Notes: generated by a model not told the origin, from the sequence alone. 35,995 bases of DNA from Microcoleus sp. CAN_BIN18 (GCA_026786085.1 JAJAYT010000233.1:1-35995), one strand, 5' to 3'. Positions 8,881-17,879 are shown, counted from the first letter of the stretch. Numbers and translations: made by a program.

Positions 8881-10410
8881 TTAGAATTCCATTCGCTGGT
8901 ATTCAGCGACGGAAGACGCAGCGGGCCGTGCGCGCTGTCTCGCCCAATCTCGGAGGGCGCTGACCTGTTCGGTCATGGTTTTAGACAGTGGCAATGTGGA
9001 TTTAATGGCCGCGATGATATCTAGCTGCGTAAACTCTCTATCTTGAGCAAAGGCTTCGTACATTGCTGCGATTAGCCCTTGCTCAATTTCTGCGCCTGAA
9101 AAGCCATCGGAAACGTTGGACAGTTGCTCTAAATCGAAGCGAGAGATGTCCAGACGGCGCTTTGACAGGTGAATTTTGAATATATCTTGGCGTTCTTCTT
9201 TTGTCGGCAGGTCAACAAAGAAGAGCTCGTCGAATCGTCCTTTCCTCAAGAATTCCCCCGGCAACCGCTCAATGCGGTTGGCTGTTGCCATTACGAAGAC
9301 TGGGGAAGTTTTTTCTTGCATCCAAGTCAGGAAGGAACCGAAAATTCGGCTGGATGTGCCTCCATCTGAGTCGGCAGAACCGGTACCTCCTGCAAAGGCT
9401 TTGTCTAGTTCGTCGATGAAGAGGATGGCTGGAGAGATCGATTCTGCGGTTTTCAGGGCGTTACGGAGGTTTGCTTCGCTGCGACCTACCATCGAACCAT
9501 CATAGACTCTACCCATATCTAACCTCAGCAGGGGCAGTCCCCAGAGGCGAGATGTAGTCTTGGCAATTAGCGATTTGCCACATCCTGGTACACCGAGAAT
9601 TAACATCCCTTTGGGTTGGGGAAGACCATATTCTCTTGCTCTTTCTGTGAAAGCATTGGAACGCTGTCTGAGCCACCGCTTCAATTCTTCTAAGCCGCCG
9701 ACTGCATCCAAGGTTTCGTCTTCTTCGATGAACTCTAGAATGCCGTTGCGCCGAATTAGCTGCTTTTTCTCCGAAAGAACAATGTCTACTTCCTCTTCCG
9801 TCAAGCATCCCTTGCAAACTTGGGCTTTGCGATAAACTTTTTCAGCTTCATCCTTGGTTAATCCCAAGGCGGCTTTCAAGAGTTTTTCTCGTCCCTCTGT
9901 GGTAATACGTCGAGATTTGCTTTGCTCCAACTGGCTAGACAATACTTGGTTTAGTTCCGCCATGTCTGGCAGAGCGAAGTCTAACACCACCACTTCCTTT
10001 TCTAGCTCGATCGGAATTTGCTGCAAAGGAGACATCAGTATAATTGTCTTTTGCGTTCCTTTGAAGTTGGCGATCGCATCCCGCAATAACCTTGTTACAG
10101 TTGCATCATCTTTAAAAGGATGAAGGTCTTTGAAGATATAAATCCCAGTAGGGTTGTTGCTTGGTTCCCGCTGCCTGATTACCCATTCAAGGGCTGCCTG
10201 TGGGGAGAGGGTGCTTTGCTGAGTGGTACGAGGTTGACCGTTATCCGTGCGCTCTATCATGCCTTGGGTTACAGTCCAGACGAATACTCGTCGCTGCGGT
10301 TTGGCTTGAGCTATTGTCGAAATTGCTTGCTCACACCGCTCTTCCTCGGATGTCACGAGGTAGATCAGAGGATATTGAGCTTGGATTAGAATACTGATCT
10401 CTTCTTGCAT
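8881..10410 (-). CDS. ycf46: AAA+ ATPase, Ycf46 family (ORF extends to 10455; ATG at 10410 preferred)
   Basis: MQEEISILIQAQYPLIYLVTSEEERCEQAI...; Walker A GVPGCGKSLIAK; Walker B AILFIDELDKA; NRIERLPGEFLRKGRFDELFFVDLP. Confidence 0.9.
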   Translation of the reverse strand: MQEEISILIQAQYPLIYLVTSEEERCEQAISTIAQAKPQRRVFVWTVTQGMIERTDNGQPRTTQQSTLSPQAALEWVIRQREPSNNPTGIYIFKDLHPFKDDATVTRLLRDAIANFKGTQKTIILMSPLQQIPIELEKEVVVLDFALPDMAELNQVLSSQLEQSKSRRITTEGREKLLKAALGLTKDEAEKVYRKAQVCKGCLTEEEVDIVLSEKKQLIRRNGILEFIEEDETLDAVGGLEELKRWLRQRSNAFTERAREYGLPQPKGMLILGVPGCGKSLIAKTTSRLWGLPLLRLDMGRVYDGSMVGRSEANLRNALKTAESISPAILFIDELDKAFAGGTGSADSDGGTSSRIFGSFLTWMQEKTSPVFVMATANRIERLPGEFLRKGRFDELFFVDLPTKEERQDIFKIHLSKRRLDISRFDLEQLSNVSDGFSGAEIEQGLIAAMYEAFAQDREFTQLDIIAAIKSTLPLSKTMTEQVSALRDWARQRARPAASSVAEYQRMEF

Positions 10411-10517
10411 ATTCCTCGACCCACTAGAGACGGTGCTATCTTTGCTGAATCTCAATGCTGCCGTTAGCCTGATTACTGAAAGTTTCAGTTATCGCTTTTC
10501 GGGGAAGCAAGGCATTC

Positions 10518-10868
10518 TTAGCAGGGAACCAATTCTTCCTCTCCCGGTTGGGCTGTGCTGGCACTGACGCCCGACACTTGCTTTACTGAAAGATCCTGCT
10601 CAGCCAATACGCTTGGCTGACTTGTTACTGATGCCAGTTCTCCATCTCGCATGACTACAGAGCCAGTGCATTCTGGACAGTTGTATACCCGATGGGTTTG
10701 TCCGTACGAGGCCTCTACTTCGTCAACCAGTTCGGGGTTTCCTAGGTAGAATACAATTGCCCTTTCTGCAATTGATGACATCGGTTCTGTTTCGACTGCG
10801 GCTTTGATTTTGAGCTGGCGATGCAGTTCAGGTGGAAGATACAGTGTAACTTTTTGCTTTTCTTGCAT
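10518..10868 (-). CDS. Ribbon-helix-helix (CopG-like) small protein with a C-terminal CPEC motif
   Basis: 116 aa: MQEKQKVTLYLPPELHRQLKIKAAVETEPMSSIAERAIVFYL followed by YNCPECTGSVVMRDGEL. Same strand and directly upstream of ycf46. Confidence 0.65.
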   Translation of the reverse strand: MQEKQKVTLYLPPELHRQLKIKAAVETEPMSSIAERAIVFYLGNPELVDEVEASYGQTHRVYNCPECTGSVVMRDGELASVTSQPSVLAEQDLSVKQVSGVSASTAQPGEEELVPC

Positions 10869-11057
10869 ATGACAGTGAATTGAACTTACCCGGGTATGTA
10901 TATCAGAATAGCGGCTTACTTTCTTGCTGTCAAGACTCTATGCTGTTTTAGCGTCATCTTGTAATATTTCGTTACAATTTACGTGAATTTGGGGCGGTTA
11001 ACAACGGTAAACAAGGAGTTTAGCTGATGAGGCAGCGGTGCAGCGGCAGGTATTACC

Positions 11058-11085
11058 ATTTGAGATTTGAGATCTGAGATTGGGG
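11058..11085. repeat. Heptamer tandem repeat, unit ATTTGAG, about 3 copies, last one diverged
   Basis: ATTTGAG ATTTGAG ATCTGAG ATTGGGG read directly. Confidence 0.6.
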
Positions 11086-11297
11086 AATGACTGATGACTA
11101 TCATGGTTTGGAGTTTGCCTACAGTTGCATTCTTTTTTGAAACTGGTATGTGGTAGGGTCAAGGTCGATCGACCAACTATAAATATAAACAACGCATATA
11201 TAGGACAAAGGCCAACAAATCCTTTGAGCCGCCATCTGGGGGGAGGTGCGCGATGCACACCCTACTTGAATTGCATAAATCTTTGATGAAGATGTCA

Positions 11298-11339
11298 ACC
11301 GCAGATTTCAGGCAGATTAACGCAGATTAACGCAGATGA
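11298..11339. repeat. Short tandem direct repeat, unit GCAGATTAAC
   Basis: ACCGCAGATTTCAGGCAGATTAACGCAGATTAACGCAGATGA read directly. Confidence 0.7.
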
Positions 11340-11392
11340 TTTCCTGTTATGGCGAGCGAAGGAATGCAATTCGAGTCTTATTTTAAGGCCGA

Positions 11393-13330
11393 TTAGCCGA
11401 TCGCACCACCAGATATGGCAAAATCAATCAGCGTCTGCCGGTAAACCTCCGGCAATCCCGTGTCAAAACACCGCCCTCGCACAACATAACCAGCAATTCC
11501 CTGGGACTGTCGCAACTTATCCAAACACGATGTTAACTGAAATTCCCCTCTTTCTCGAAAATTAGCATCAATATGTTCTGCCAAATAATCAAAGATTTTA
11601 GGCTCAAGGACATACATTCCAAAAAACGATAAAAATAAATCATCCCCCATTCCTTCTACCCTTAAATGCTGCCGCGCATACTCGATATTCGGCTTTTCAT
11701 AAACTTGCGTCACAGACAAAATAGCATCTTGTTGCTGCCAAACACCAGTCGCACAGCCGTAGTGATGAATTACCTCAGATGGTGTTAATCTCAAACCAAT
11801 CACGCTTTGCTGCACTTGCGAGTAAATATCCAATAGCTGGCGCGCACAAGAGCTTTCTGTTTGCGATGAGTAAATATGGTCGCCCAAAAGCAGGAGAAAT
11901 GGCTCGTTGTTCGTCCATTCCTGGGCACAAAATACCGCGTGGCCGAATCCTTCCTGGACATCTTGAGTAAGAATTGTAACGCGCTGCCCCAACTCTTGTA
12001 AATATTTGCTATAATCCTGATTTTGCTGAGACAGTTTTTGGAAAAGCTGGGGAGACGGAGGAGTTTTAAAGAAATCTTCAAAAAAAGTGCGTGAAGCCTT
12101 TTGCACAACTATACCAACTTCTTCGATTCCCGCGCTCAAAGCTTCTTCCACAATTGCCAAAATTATCGGTTTAGCGCGGCCAGTGCGATCGATAATTGGC
12201 AAGAATTCCTTCTTCACTGCCTTAGTAGCCGGAAACATCCGAGTGCCGAAACCTGCGGCCGGAATCACGGCTTTGCGGACTCTGTACTGAGAACCAATTG
12301 TCAGTTTTAGACATTCCATCTGGGGGAAATCGCTGCTTATAATATCGATAACTTGCTGCTGGCTATCCTGATCTTTCACTATAAACTGCGCCGTGCCGTC
12401 TCCCTGAGAACCTACTCCTTTCCCGCCCAAAATATAAGGCTGAATCGGTTGATAGTTCAGTAGTTCGTGCAAGACGGGAGCAGTTAATTGCCAGGGACAA
12501 GCGGGGATTAAATGCTTGTCAAATTCCCTCTGGGCAACTTTCATCAACTCGCCGATTTTAACCGCATCTCCCTGCTGTAAAGCTGCGGCGGCATCTTGGG
12601 TAATTTGAGAGCTAATCGGGCCGAGATATTTATGTACGTTTTCGGCAACTTGATTCGCAGCAAAGGGATAAGCCTGATTGAGACTTGCCAAAATTTCTTG
12701 AGTGTTTTTGCTAGCGCCCAAATCTACGATTACCAAAAACAAATCTTTGGTAACTTTCAGCTCAACAACATCCATTTTAGCGCCGTCAAAAATCATCATA
12801 ATCGGGCGATTTCCATAGGCGCAACCCTGATCCATGCGGCCGCAGCGCGAAGGTGTTGCAGTCTCGCCTAGATAAGCCATTTCCATTTCGGCGCGCACGT
12901 TCATTTTTAAATCGTACAAGCGATTGAAAGCGCGGGCTACTAACACGCAAATTGCGGCGCTGGAAGACAGGCCTTTCTGAATTGGCAAATCAGTTAAATA
13001 ATTATCAATCTCTACTCCTCCGACGCGGTGGTAGGTGAGAAATTGAGCCGCAACGCCGGCTGCATAACTGAAAAAAGTTCCTGTTTGTGCTTCAGCAAGC
13101 AGACAATTTTTTTCCATCGGGAGTGCAGCTTCAATTTTGGTGCCGTCATTTAAAGCAGCCCGCAAAATCAAGTGTGTGGGATGTTTGTTGACTTCGGCAT
13201 AAATTCCTTGATTTGTACTGGCTATCAGAGTGCAGCCTTTTTCTATAGCGGGATTCAGGGGGCGATAACCGGCGGCCCAATCGCTGTGTTCGCCAAACAA
13301 ACACAGGCGGCCCGGAACAAAAAGTTTCAT
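11393..13330 (-). CDS. Bifunctional fusion: N-terminal GHMP-family sugar kinase plus C-terminal GalU-like UTP-sugar-1-phosphate nucleotidyltransferase
   Basis: 645 aa. N-term: PGRLCLFGEHSDW (galactokinase-like), LPIQKGLSSSAAICVLVARAFN (GHMP motif 2), ILGGKGVGSQGDGTAQFIV. C-term: KAVIPAAGFGTRMFPATKAVKKEFLPIIDRTGRAKPIILAIVEEALSAGIEEVGIVV, LLLGDHIY, FDTGLPEVYRQT. Confidence 0.85.
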   Translation of the reverse strand: MKLFVPGRLCLFGEHSDWAAGYRPLNPAIEKGCTLIASTNQGIYAEVNKHPTHLILRAALNDGTKIEAALPMEKNCLLAEAQTGTFFSYAAGVAAQFLTYHRVGGVEIDNYLTDLPIQKGLSSSAAICVLVARAFNRLYDLKMNVRAEMEMAYLGETATPSRCGRMDQGCAYGNRPIMMIFDGAKMDVVELKVTKDLFLVIVDLGASKNTQEILASLNQAYPFAANQVAENVHKYLGPISSQITQDAAAALQQGDAVKIGELMKVAQREFDKHLIPACPWQLTAPVLHELLNYQPIQPYILGGKGVGSQGDGTAQFIVKDQDSQQQVIDIISSDFPQMECLKLTIGSQYRVRKAVIPAAGFGTRMFPATKAVKKEFLPIIDRTGRAKPIILAIVEEALSAGIEEVGIVVQKASRTFFEDFFKTPPSPQLFQKLSQQNQDYSKYLQELGQRVTILTQDVQEGFGHAVFCAQEWTNNEPFLLLLGDHIYSSQTESSCARQLLDIYSQVQQSVIGLRLTPSEVIHHYGCATGVWQQQDAILSVTQVYEKPNIEYARQHLRVEGMGDDLFLSFFGMYVLEPKIFDYLAEHIDANFRERGEFQLTSCLDKLRQSQGIAGYVVRGRCFDTGLPEVYRQTLIDFAISGGAIG

Positions 13331-13479
13331 TGCATCTATCTAAGGGTATCTATATTGTGATTACTTTAACCTGAGACGCAGCAATTTTCGTAAAGTGCGA
13401 TCGTCCTCTGGGTTGATGTAAGCGGCTGGCAAAATTTGTTTTAATAAATGTAAAGTTAGAGTTAAGGGAACAGTATTCA

Positions 13480-14019
13480 ATGCGTAAGTTAAACATAGGT
13501 CTATCTGACGAGCAACGTGCAGGCGTTATCGAACTGTTGAATCATGACCTGTCAGATGCTTATCTGCTGTTAATCAAAACCAAAAAGTATCACTGGGATG
13601 TAGTTGGCCCACAGTTTCGCTCGCTCCACCAGTTGTGGGAAGAACACTATCAGGCGTTAACAGTAAATATCGATGCTATGGCGGAACGGGTGAGAACTTT
13701 AGGTGGCTATCCAATTGGTACTGCTGAGGGTTTTCTGAAGTATGGTTCGATTAAAGAACATATCGGCGATTTGCCTTTAGCGACTGAAATGGTATCGCGT
13801 TTAGTTGACGACCACGAACTGATTATTCGCAATCTCCGCGAACACGTTGAACAGTGTGGCGAAAAGTTTAAAGATGACGGAACCGCAGACTTTTTGACTG
13901 GTTTGATGGAACAGCACGAGCAAATGGCTTGGATGTTGCGATCGTTTATTGAAGGGGAATCGCTTTCGCCGGACGGTAAGCAGCCACAAGCTAAAACTCC
14001 TACCGCTTCTCACGCTTAG
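13480..14019 (+). CDS. dps: Dps-family ferritin-like DNA-binding protein
   Basis: 179 aa: LNHDLSDAYLLLIKTKKYHWDVVGPQFRSLHQLWEEHYQALTVNIDAMAERVRTLGGYPIGT (Dps ferroxidase signature), ...DDHELIIRNLREHVEQC. Confidence 0.9.
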   Translation: MRKLNIGLSDEQRAGVIELLNHDLSDAYLLLIKTKKYHWDVVGPQFRSLHQLWEEHYQALTVNIDAMAERVRTLGGYPIGTAEGFLKYGSIKEHIGDLPLATEMVSRLVDDHELIIRNLREHVEQCGEKFKDDGTADFLTGLMEQHEQMAWMLRSFIEGESLSPDGKQPQAKTPTASHA

Positions 14020-14070
14020 ATTGATGGTAGGGGAATTGCGCGCGAGATTAATGTTAACTTAATCCGAAAG

Positions 14071-14098
14071 GCCGCCAGGGAATTAATTACCTGGCGGC
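14071..14098. terminator. Hairpin between convergent genes (bidirectional terminator candidate)
   Basis: GCCGCCAGG(14071-14079)/CCTGGCGGC(14090-14098) with loop GAATTAATTA. Confidence 0.65.
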
Positions 14099-14101
14099 TT
14101 C

Positions 14102-17100
14102 TTAAACTTCCAGAGTAATTAATTGAGCAATTTCTTCAGTCTGAAAACCTAAAGCCATCGGTCTTTGCACTTCGGGAATAATTTGCACATCATAGAGTTC
14201 AGTGACGACTCCTTCAAATCGGAGCCAATGAACTACAGTGCCAGTATTAATATCAACTACCATCATACCACAACGTGGCTCAGCATCTTTTTGTACTAAC
14301 AAATCATCTAATTCTAAGCCGCTAAATGTCTTGTCGCCGCCTCTAGGTTTGGAAAGTCCAACTATTGCCCAGTTTTGCCAAAATGCGAGTCCTCGCACGT
14401 ATCCCGGACAAAAAGCAACGGCCTGAAATATCCCTGTCTCTAAATCCACATAACCCAACTCTCCTCGCCCCGAATTCAGCACCCATAATTTGCCTTGATA
14501 CCAGCGGGGCGAGTGCGGCATTGAAAGTCCTGTGGTGATGATATCATTGGATTCTATATCGATGATTATGCCGCCGCTTTTTCTGCGATCGCGCCAGCCA
14601 TCCACCACATCCGACTGACTCGATGCCGTCACATATTTCGGTTTTCCCTCCACCATTGCTAAACCGTTGAGGTGACAGCGGTCTTCGTTGATATATTGTG
14701 AGATAAAACCAGGTTTCCACAGCGGTTTGCAACTGTGAGAATCGCTCAATGTGGCTATACAATTGAGTAATGTGCTGATAAAAATTACTTGTCCACTGCT
14801 ATCTACAGCTACATCGTGTATGTCGATGTCGCCTGTAGTGTAGGCGATGCGGGGCACGTAAAGCCGATCGCACCCTTGATGCAATTGTCCCGCTGCTAGC
14901 ACGTTATCTAATTGCCATAGTTGATATTTGGAACTTAGGTAAATGCGTGATGGCGTGCAAAAAAGTCCCATTGCGCGATCGAATATCCGCCAAAAACCAG
15001 AGATTCGGTTGGCTTCTGGATGAGCACCGATGAACATCAATCGGCTGGTTTGATAGGTAGTACAGGCGAGGCTGATTTTTTGTTGGGTTAGCCAAGTGGG
15101 GAAATCGCGATCGCCCACAATTTCGCTGGCTTCAGACACTAAATTAACTGCCATTTTACCATTAACCTCGGTTAAATTGGGGGAATTATCTATTACTGGC
15201 ACTGCGATTGCTGCGGGTGCTTTCCCAGATTGAAACTGCTGCCATACTAGATTGTATCCTGATTCTAAATGCCGAACAGTCCTAGCCGTATCAAACAATG
15301 GCAACTGGCGGCGGTGAGAGTGTAAATAATCTTTCAACTCTTGTAATTGAGCGGAATTATTTGCTAATTGCACCGCTAACTCTTCGTATTCTGCTAAACT
15401 ATTAACTATTAACTGTGGCAAATTAACCGCTGTTAATAAACTCGCTCCTACCCGCGCGGCAAAAGTTTCGCCGGGACAAGTAATAAACGGAATTCCCATC
15501 CACAAAGCATCGCTACCTGTGGTATGAGCATTGCAATATAAGGTATCGAGAAATAAGTCAATCCAAACGTGGCGGACTAGATTTTCTGCTTTTCCCACTC
15601 TCGGTGCAAAAATCAGTCTTTCTCCGTCAATTCCCCGCAAACTAGCTTCATTTTTAAGGTTTTCTGTTGCTTCTGGATTGCTCTCTAATAACCACAATAC
15701 ACTATTAGGTACTTGCTCTAAAATTCGCATCCACACGCCAAACATCACTGGTTCGATTTTGCGGCTGTGATTGAAACAGGCGAACACAAATGCACCTTCT
15801 GGTAAGCCATATTGAATTTTAGGATTTTTTACTTTAATTTCCGCATCTTCTGCGGGACAAATTCGCAGGTAGTTGTTAATTTGATAGCTATCTGGTAAAC
15901 AGATGAATTTTTCACTAAAAAACTCGGCGAGGCGGGGCGGCGTAACTATATTATCTGTGATGAAGTAATCGATAAAGTCGGCTCCCATTGTATTCGCATA
16001 AGTCAGATAGCTAATTTGAATCGGAGCAGGGCGCATAGCTAAGATTTCTGGGTTAGAATATATGGTATATCCTGCCATATCGATGAGAATATGTATTTTG
16101 TCATTGTATATTTGCTCGGCGGCTTTTAGGGTAGATAAATCTCGCAAGTCGGTAAATTTATCGCAGTCTGTTTTGATTTTTTGTCGCTCATTGCTGGCAT
16201 CGTCGGGGCCGAGAGAGTAGGCGAATATTTCAAATCGATCGCGATCGTGCAATGCGAACAATTCACCCATTAAATGCGTTAAGGCGTGGTTGTGAAAATC
16301 CCCAGCTATGTAACCAATACGCAGGCGTTGGGGAAGAGGCGCCGGGGGTTGGTGAGGGGGAAAGTAATTGCGATCGACTTTGCTGCTGACAAATTTGGCG
16401 AAGTAGCGGGCGATCGCTAAATGTCGATCGCCCGCAAACGGCGAAAACAGGGTAAAGTCAAAAATAGAGAAGTCTGTCAAAATATCTTGGGCGATTAAAC
16501 TTGCGCCAATTTCCCACATTTGTTCGCTGATGGCTGCTAAGTTTTCCCAGCGGCAAATTACTTGGTTGACTTTTACCAAAGCTGCCATTGCATTGATGTT
16601 ATTCGCGTCTAGTTGCAAGACTTTTTGATAATTTGCCGCCGCCTCAGCATATCGATCGCAGCCAAATTGAATTCTGGCTAAGTTTCCCAAGGCTGGAATC
16701 AAATCTGGTTGAATTTCTAAAGCTTTTTGATAGGCAATTTGGGCTGCTTCCAGTTGTTCCTGTTTTGCGAGTAAGTTTCCTAAACTATTATAGGCGATCG
16801 CATAATTGGGATTGTAGGTGACGGCTTGTTCGTAGGCGCTGATCGCGCGATCGACTTCGGCGACATTTTCCAGACATACCCCTAAATTGTACCACGCTTG
16901 AGGGTAACGCTGTTCGCAGTTTAAGGCTTGGCGGTAACAGGCGATCGCCTCTTGCCATTGTTTTTTGACTAATTTAGCATTTCCCAATTGAAAGTAAGCG
17001 GGAGCATAATTAGGTTGAATTGCAATAATTTGTAAGTATTCGGTTGTTGCGGCTTCCCAGTTGTCTTGCTTTTGGAGAGCAATTGCGCGATCGTAAAGGC

Positions 17101-17125
17101 TGTCTGCTGAAATTTGTTGTGACAT
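14102..17125 (-). CDS. Multidomain protein: N-terminal TPR repeats, central O-GlcNAc transferase-like (GT41/SPINDLY) domain, C-terminal TIGR03032/DUF4915-like domain
   Basis: 1007 aa. TPRs: APAYFQLGNAKLVKKQWQEAIACYRQAL, PQAWYNLGVCLENVAEVDRAISAYEQAV. GT41: RIGYIAGDFHNHALTHLMGELF, FACFNHSRKIEPVMFGVWMRIL, TLYCNAHTTGSDALWMGIPFIT. C-term: GDIDIHDVAVD...SMPHSPRWYQGKLWVLNSGRGELGYVD...PGYVRGLAF. Confidence 0.85.
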   Translation of the reverse strand: MSQQISADSLYDRAIALQKQDNWEAATTEYLQIIAIQPNYAPAYFQLGNAKLVKKQWQEAIACYRQALNCEQRYPQAWYNLGVCLENVAEVDRAISAYEQAVTYNPNYAIAYNSLGNLLAKQEQLEAAQIAYQKALEIQPDLIPALGNLARIQFGCDRYAEAAANYQKVLQLDANNINAMAALVKVNQVICRWENLAAISEQMWEIGASLIAQDILTDFSIFDFTLFSPFAGDRHLAIARYFAKFVSSKVDRNYFPPHQPPAPLPQRLRIGYIAGDFHNHALTHLMGELFALHDRDRFEIFAYSLGPDDASNERQKIKTDCDKFTDLRDLSTLKAAEQIYNDKIHILIDMAGYTIYSNPEILAMRPAPIQISYLTYANTMGADFIDYFITDNIVTPPRLAEFFSEKFICLPDSYQINNYLRICPAEDAEIKVKNPKIQYGLPEGAFVFACFNHSRKIEPVMFGVWMRILEQVPNSVLWLLESNPEATENLKNEASLRGIDGERLIFAPRVGKAENLVRHVWIDLFLDTLYCNAHTTGSDALWMGIPFITCPGETFAARVGASLLTAVNLPQLIVNSLAEYEELAVQLANNSAQLQELKDYLHSHRRQLPLFDTARTVRHLESGYNLVWQQFQSGKAPAAIAVPVIDNSPNLTEVNGKMAVNLVSEASEIVGDRDFPTWLTQQKISLACTTYQTSRLMFIGAHPEANRISGFWRIFDRAMGLFCTPSRIYLSSKYQLWQLDNVLAAGQLHQGCDRLYVPRIAYTTGDIDIHDVAVDSSGQVIFISTLLNCIATLSDSHSCKPLWKPGFISQYINEDRCHLNGLAMVEGKPKYVTASSQSDVVDGWRDRRKSGGIIIDIESNDIITTGLSMPHSPRWYQGKLWVLNSGRGELGYVDLETGIFQAVAFCPGYVRGLAFWQNWAIVGLSKPRGGDKTFSGLELDDLLVQKDAEPRCGMMVVDINTGTVVHWLRFEGVVTELYDVQIIPEVQRPMALGFQTEEIAQLITLEV

Positions 17126-17152
17126 TTTCTATTTACTGGTTTGATAGTATAT

Positions 17153-17216
17153 GTAGGGTGTGTCGCCATCGACAATATCTAAAAAAGACTAAAAATCTAA
17201 TAGCGACGCACCTTAC
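17153..17216. repeat. Palindromic interspersed repeat (GTAGGGTG[T/C]GTC... family), copy 1
   Basis: GTAGGGTGTGTCGC (17153-17166) and GCGACGCACCTTAC (17203-17216) form a 12/14 inverted repeat. Confidence 0.7.
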
Positions 17217-17315
17217 AAATTGGGTGGACGAAACAAGCCCAAAAATTTTATTGTTGCAACATTTTTTCTAAATGGTATGATTTGTGTCAATACTAATGTG
17301 GCAATTGCTATAAAA

Positions 17316-17879
17316 TTAATCTTCCAGCCAACTAAAGATTTGACCGACGGTGAACTCGATGGGAATGGCGAAATCTGGAACGGGAAGTCGATCTTGAGGT
17401 TGTTCAAAAATGGCGATCGTGCGATCGCTGCGGTACACAAAAATCGATTCTTCGTAGGGATCGATCAGCCAGCCCATTTGAGTGCCGAAATCGAGACAAT
17501 GCAAGATATTGCGAATGACTTTGGTTTGATTTTGATCGGGAGAAAGGATCTCGATCGCCCAATCTGGGGCAACGAGAACTCGATCGGCAACTTTGCCGTT
17601 GCTGTCGCGAGGAATCCTGTCCCAGGTGAAAACGGCAACATCCGGGACGATCGATCTGCCTCCAAACGTGCAGCGGAGTTCTGGAAAAGCGCGGGCAATC
17701 TGTTGGGTTCTGAGGACTTGGTTAACAGCAGGAACAAAGTCTCCCTGAACGGCGCTATGCTTTCCTTGGGGCATAGATTTCTGAATAATTTGACCGTTGA
17801 TAAACTCGCTAGCCGGTTTGGTTTCCGGTAGCTTGAGAAATTCTTCTAGGGCGAGGGTTTTGGAAATAGCTTGAACCAT
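17316..17879 (-). CDS. Uma2 family (DUF820) putative restriction-endonuclease-fold protein
   Basis: 187 aa: LEEFLKLPETKPASEFINGQIIQKSMPQGKHSAVQGD...FGGRSIVPDVAVF...PDWAIEILSPDQNQTKVIRNILHCLDFGTQMGWLIDP. Confidence 0.9.
   Translation of the reverse strand: MVQAISKTLALEEFLKLPETKPASEFINGQIIQKSMPQGKHSAVQGDFVPAVNQVLRTQQIARAFPELRCTFGGRSIVPDVAVFTWDRIPRDSNGKVADRVLVAPDWAIEILSPDQNQTKVIRNILHCLDFGTQMGWLIDPYEESIFVYRSDRTIAIFEQPQDRLPVPDFAIPIEFTVGQIFSWLED

Noticed and set aside
9176-10397. Several + strand ORFs (9176-9505, 9560-9835, 9854-10123, 10120-10389) opposite ycf46
   Set aside because: Antisense to a well-conserved AAA+ gene; no recognisable protein features.
10998-11258. 86-aa minus ORF between the RHH gene and the kinase fusion
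   Set aside because: Overlaps heptamer and palindromic repeat sequence; cysteine-rich random-looking translation.
17220-17831. 203-aa + ORF opposite the first Uma2 gene
   Set aside because: Uma2 on the minus strand has strong family motifs; the + ORF is its shadow.
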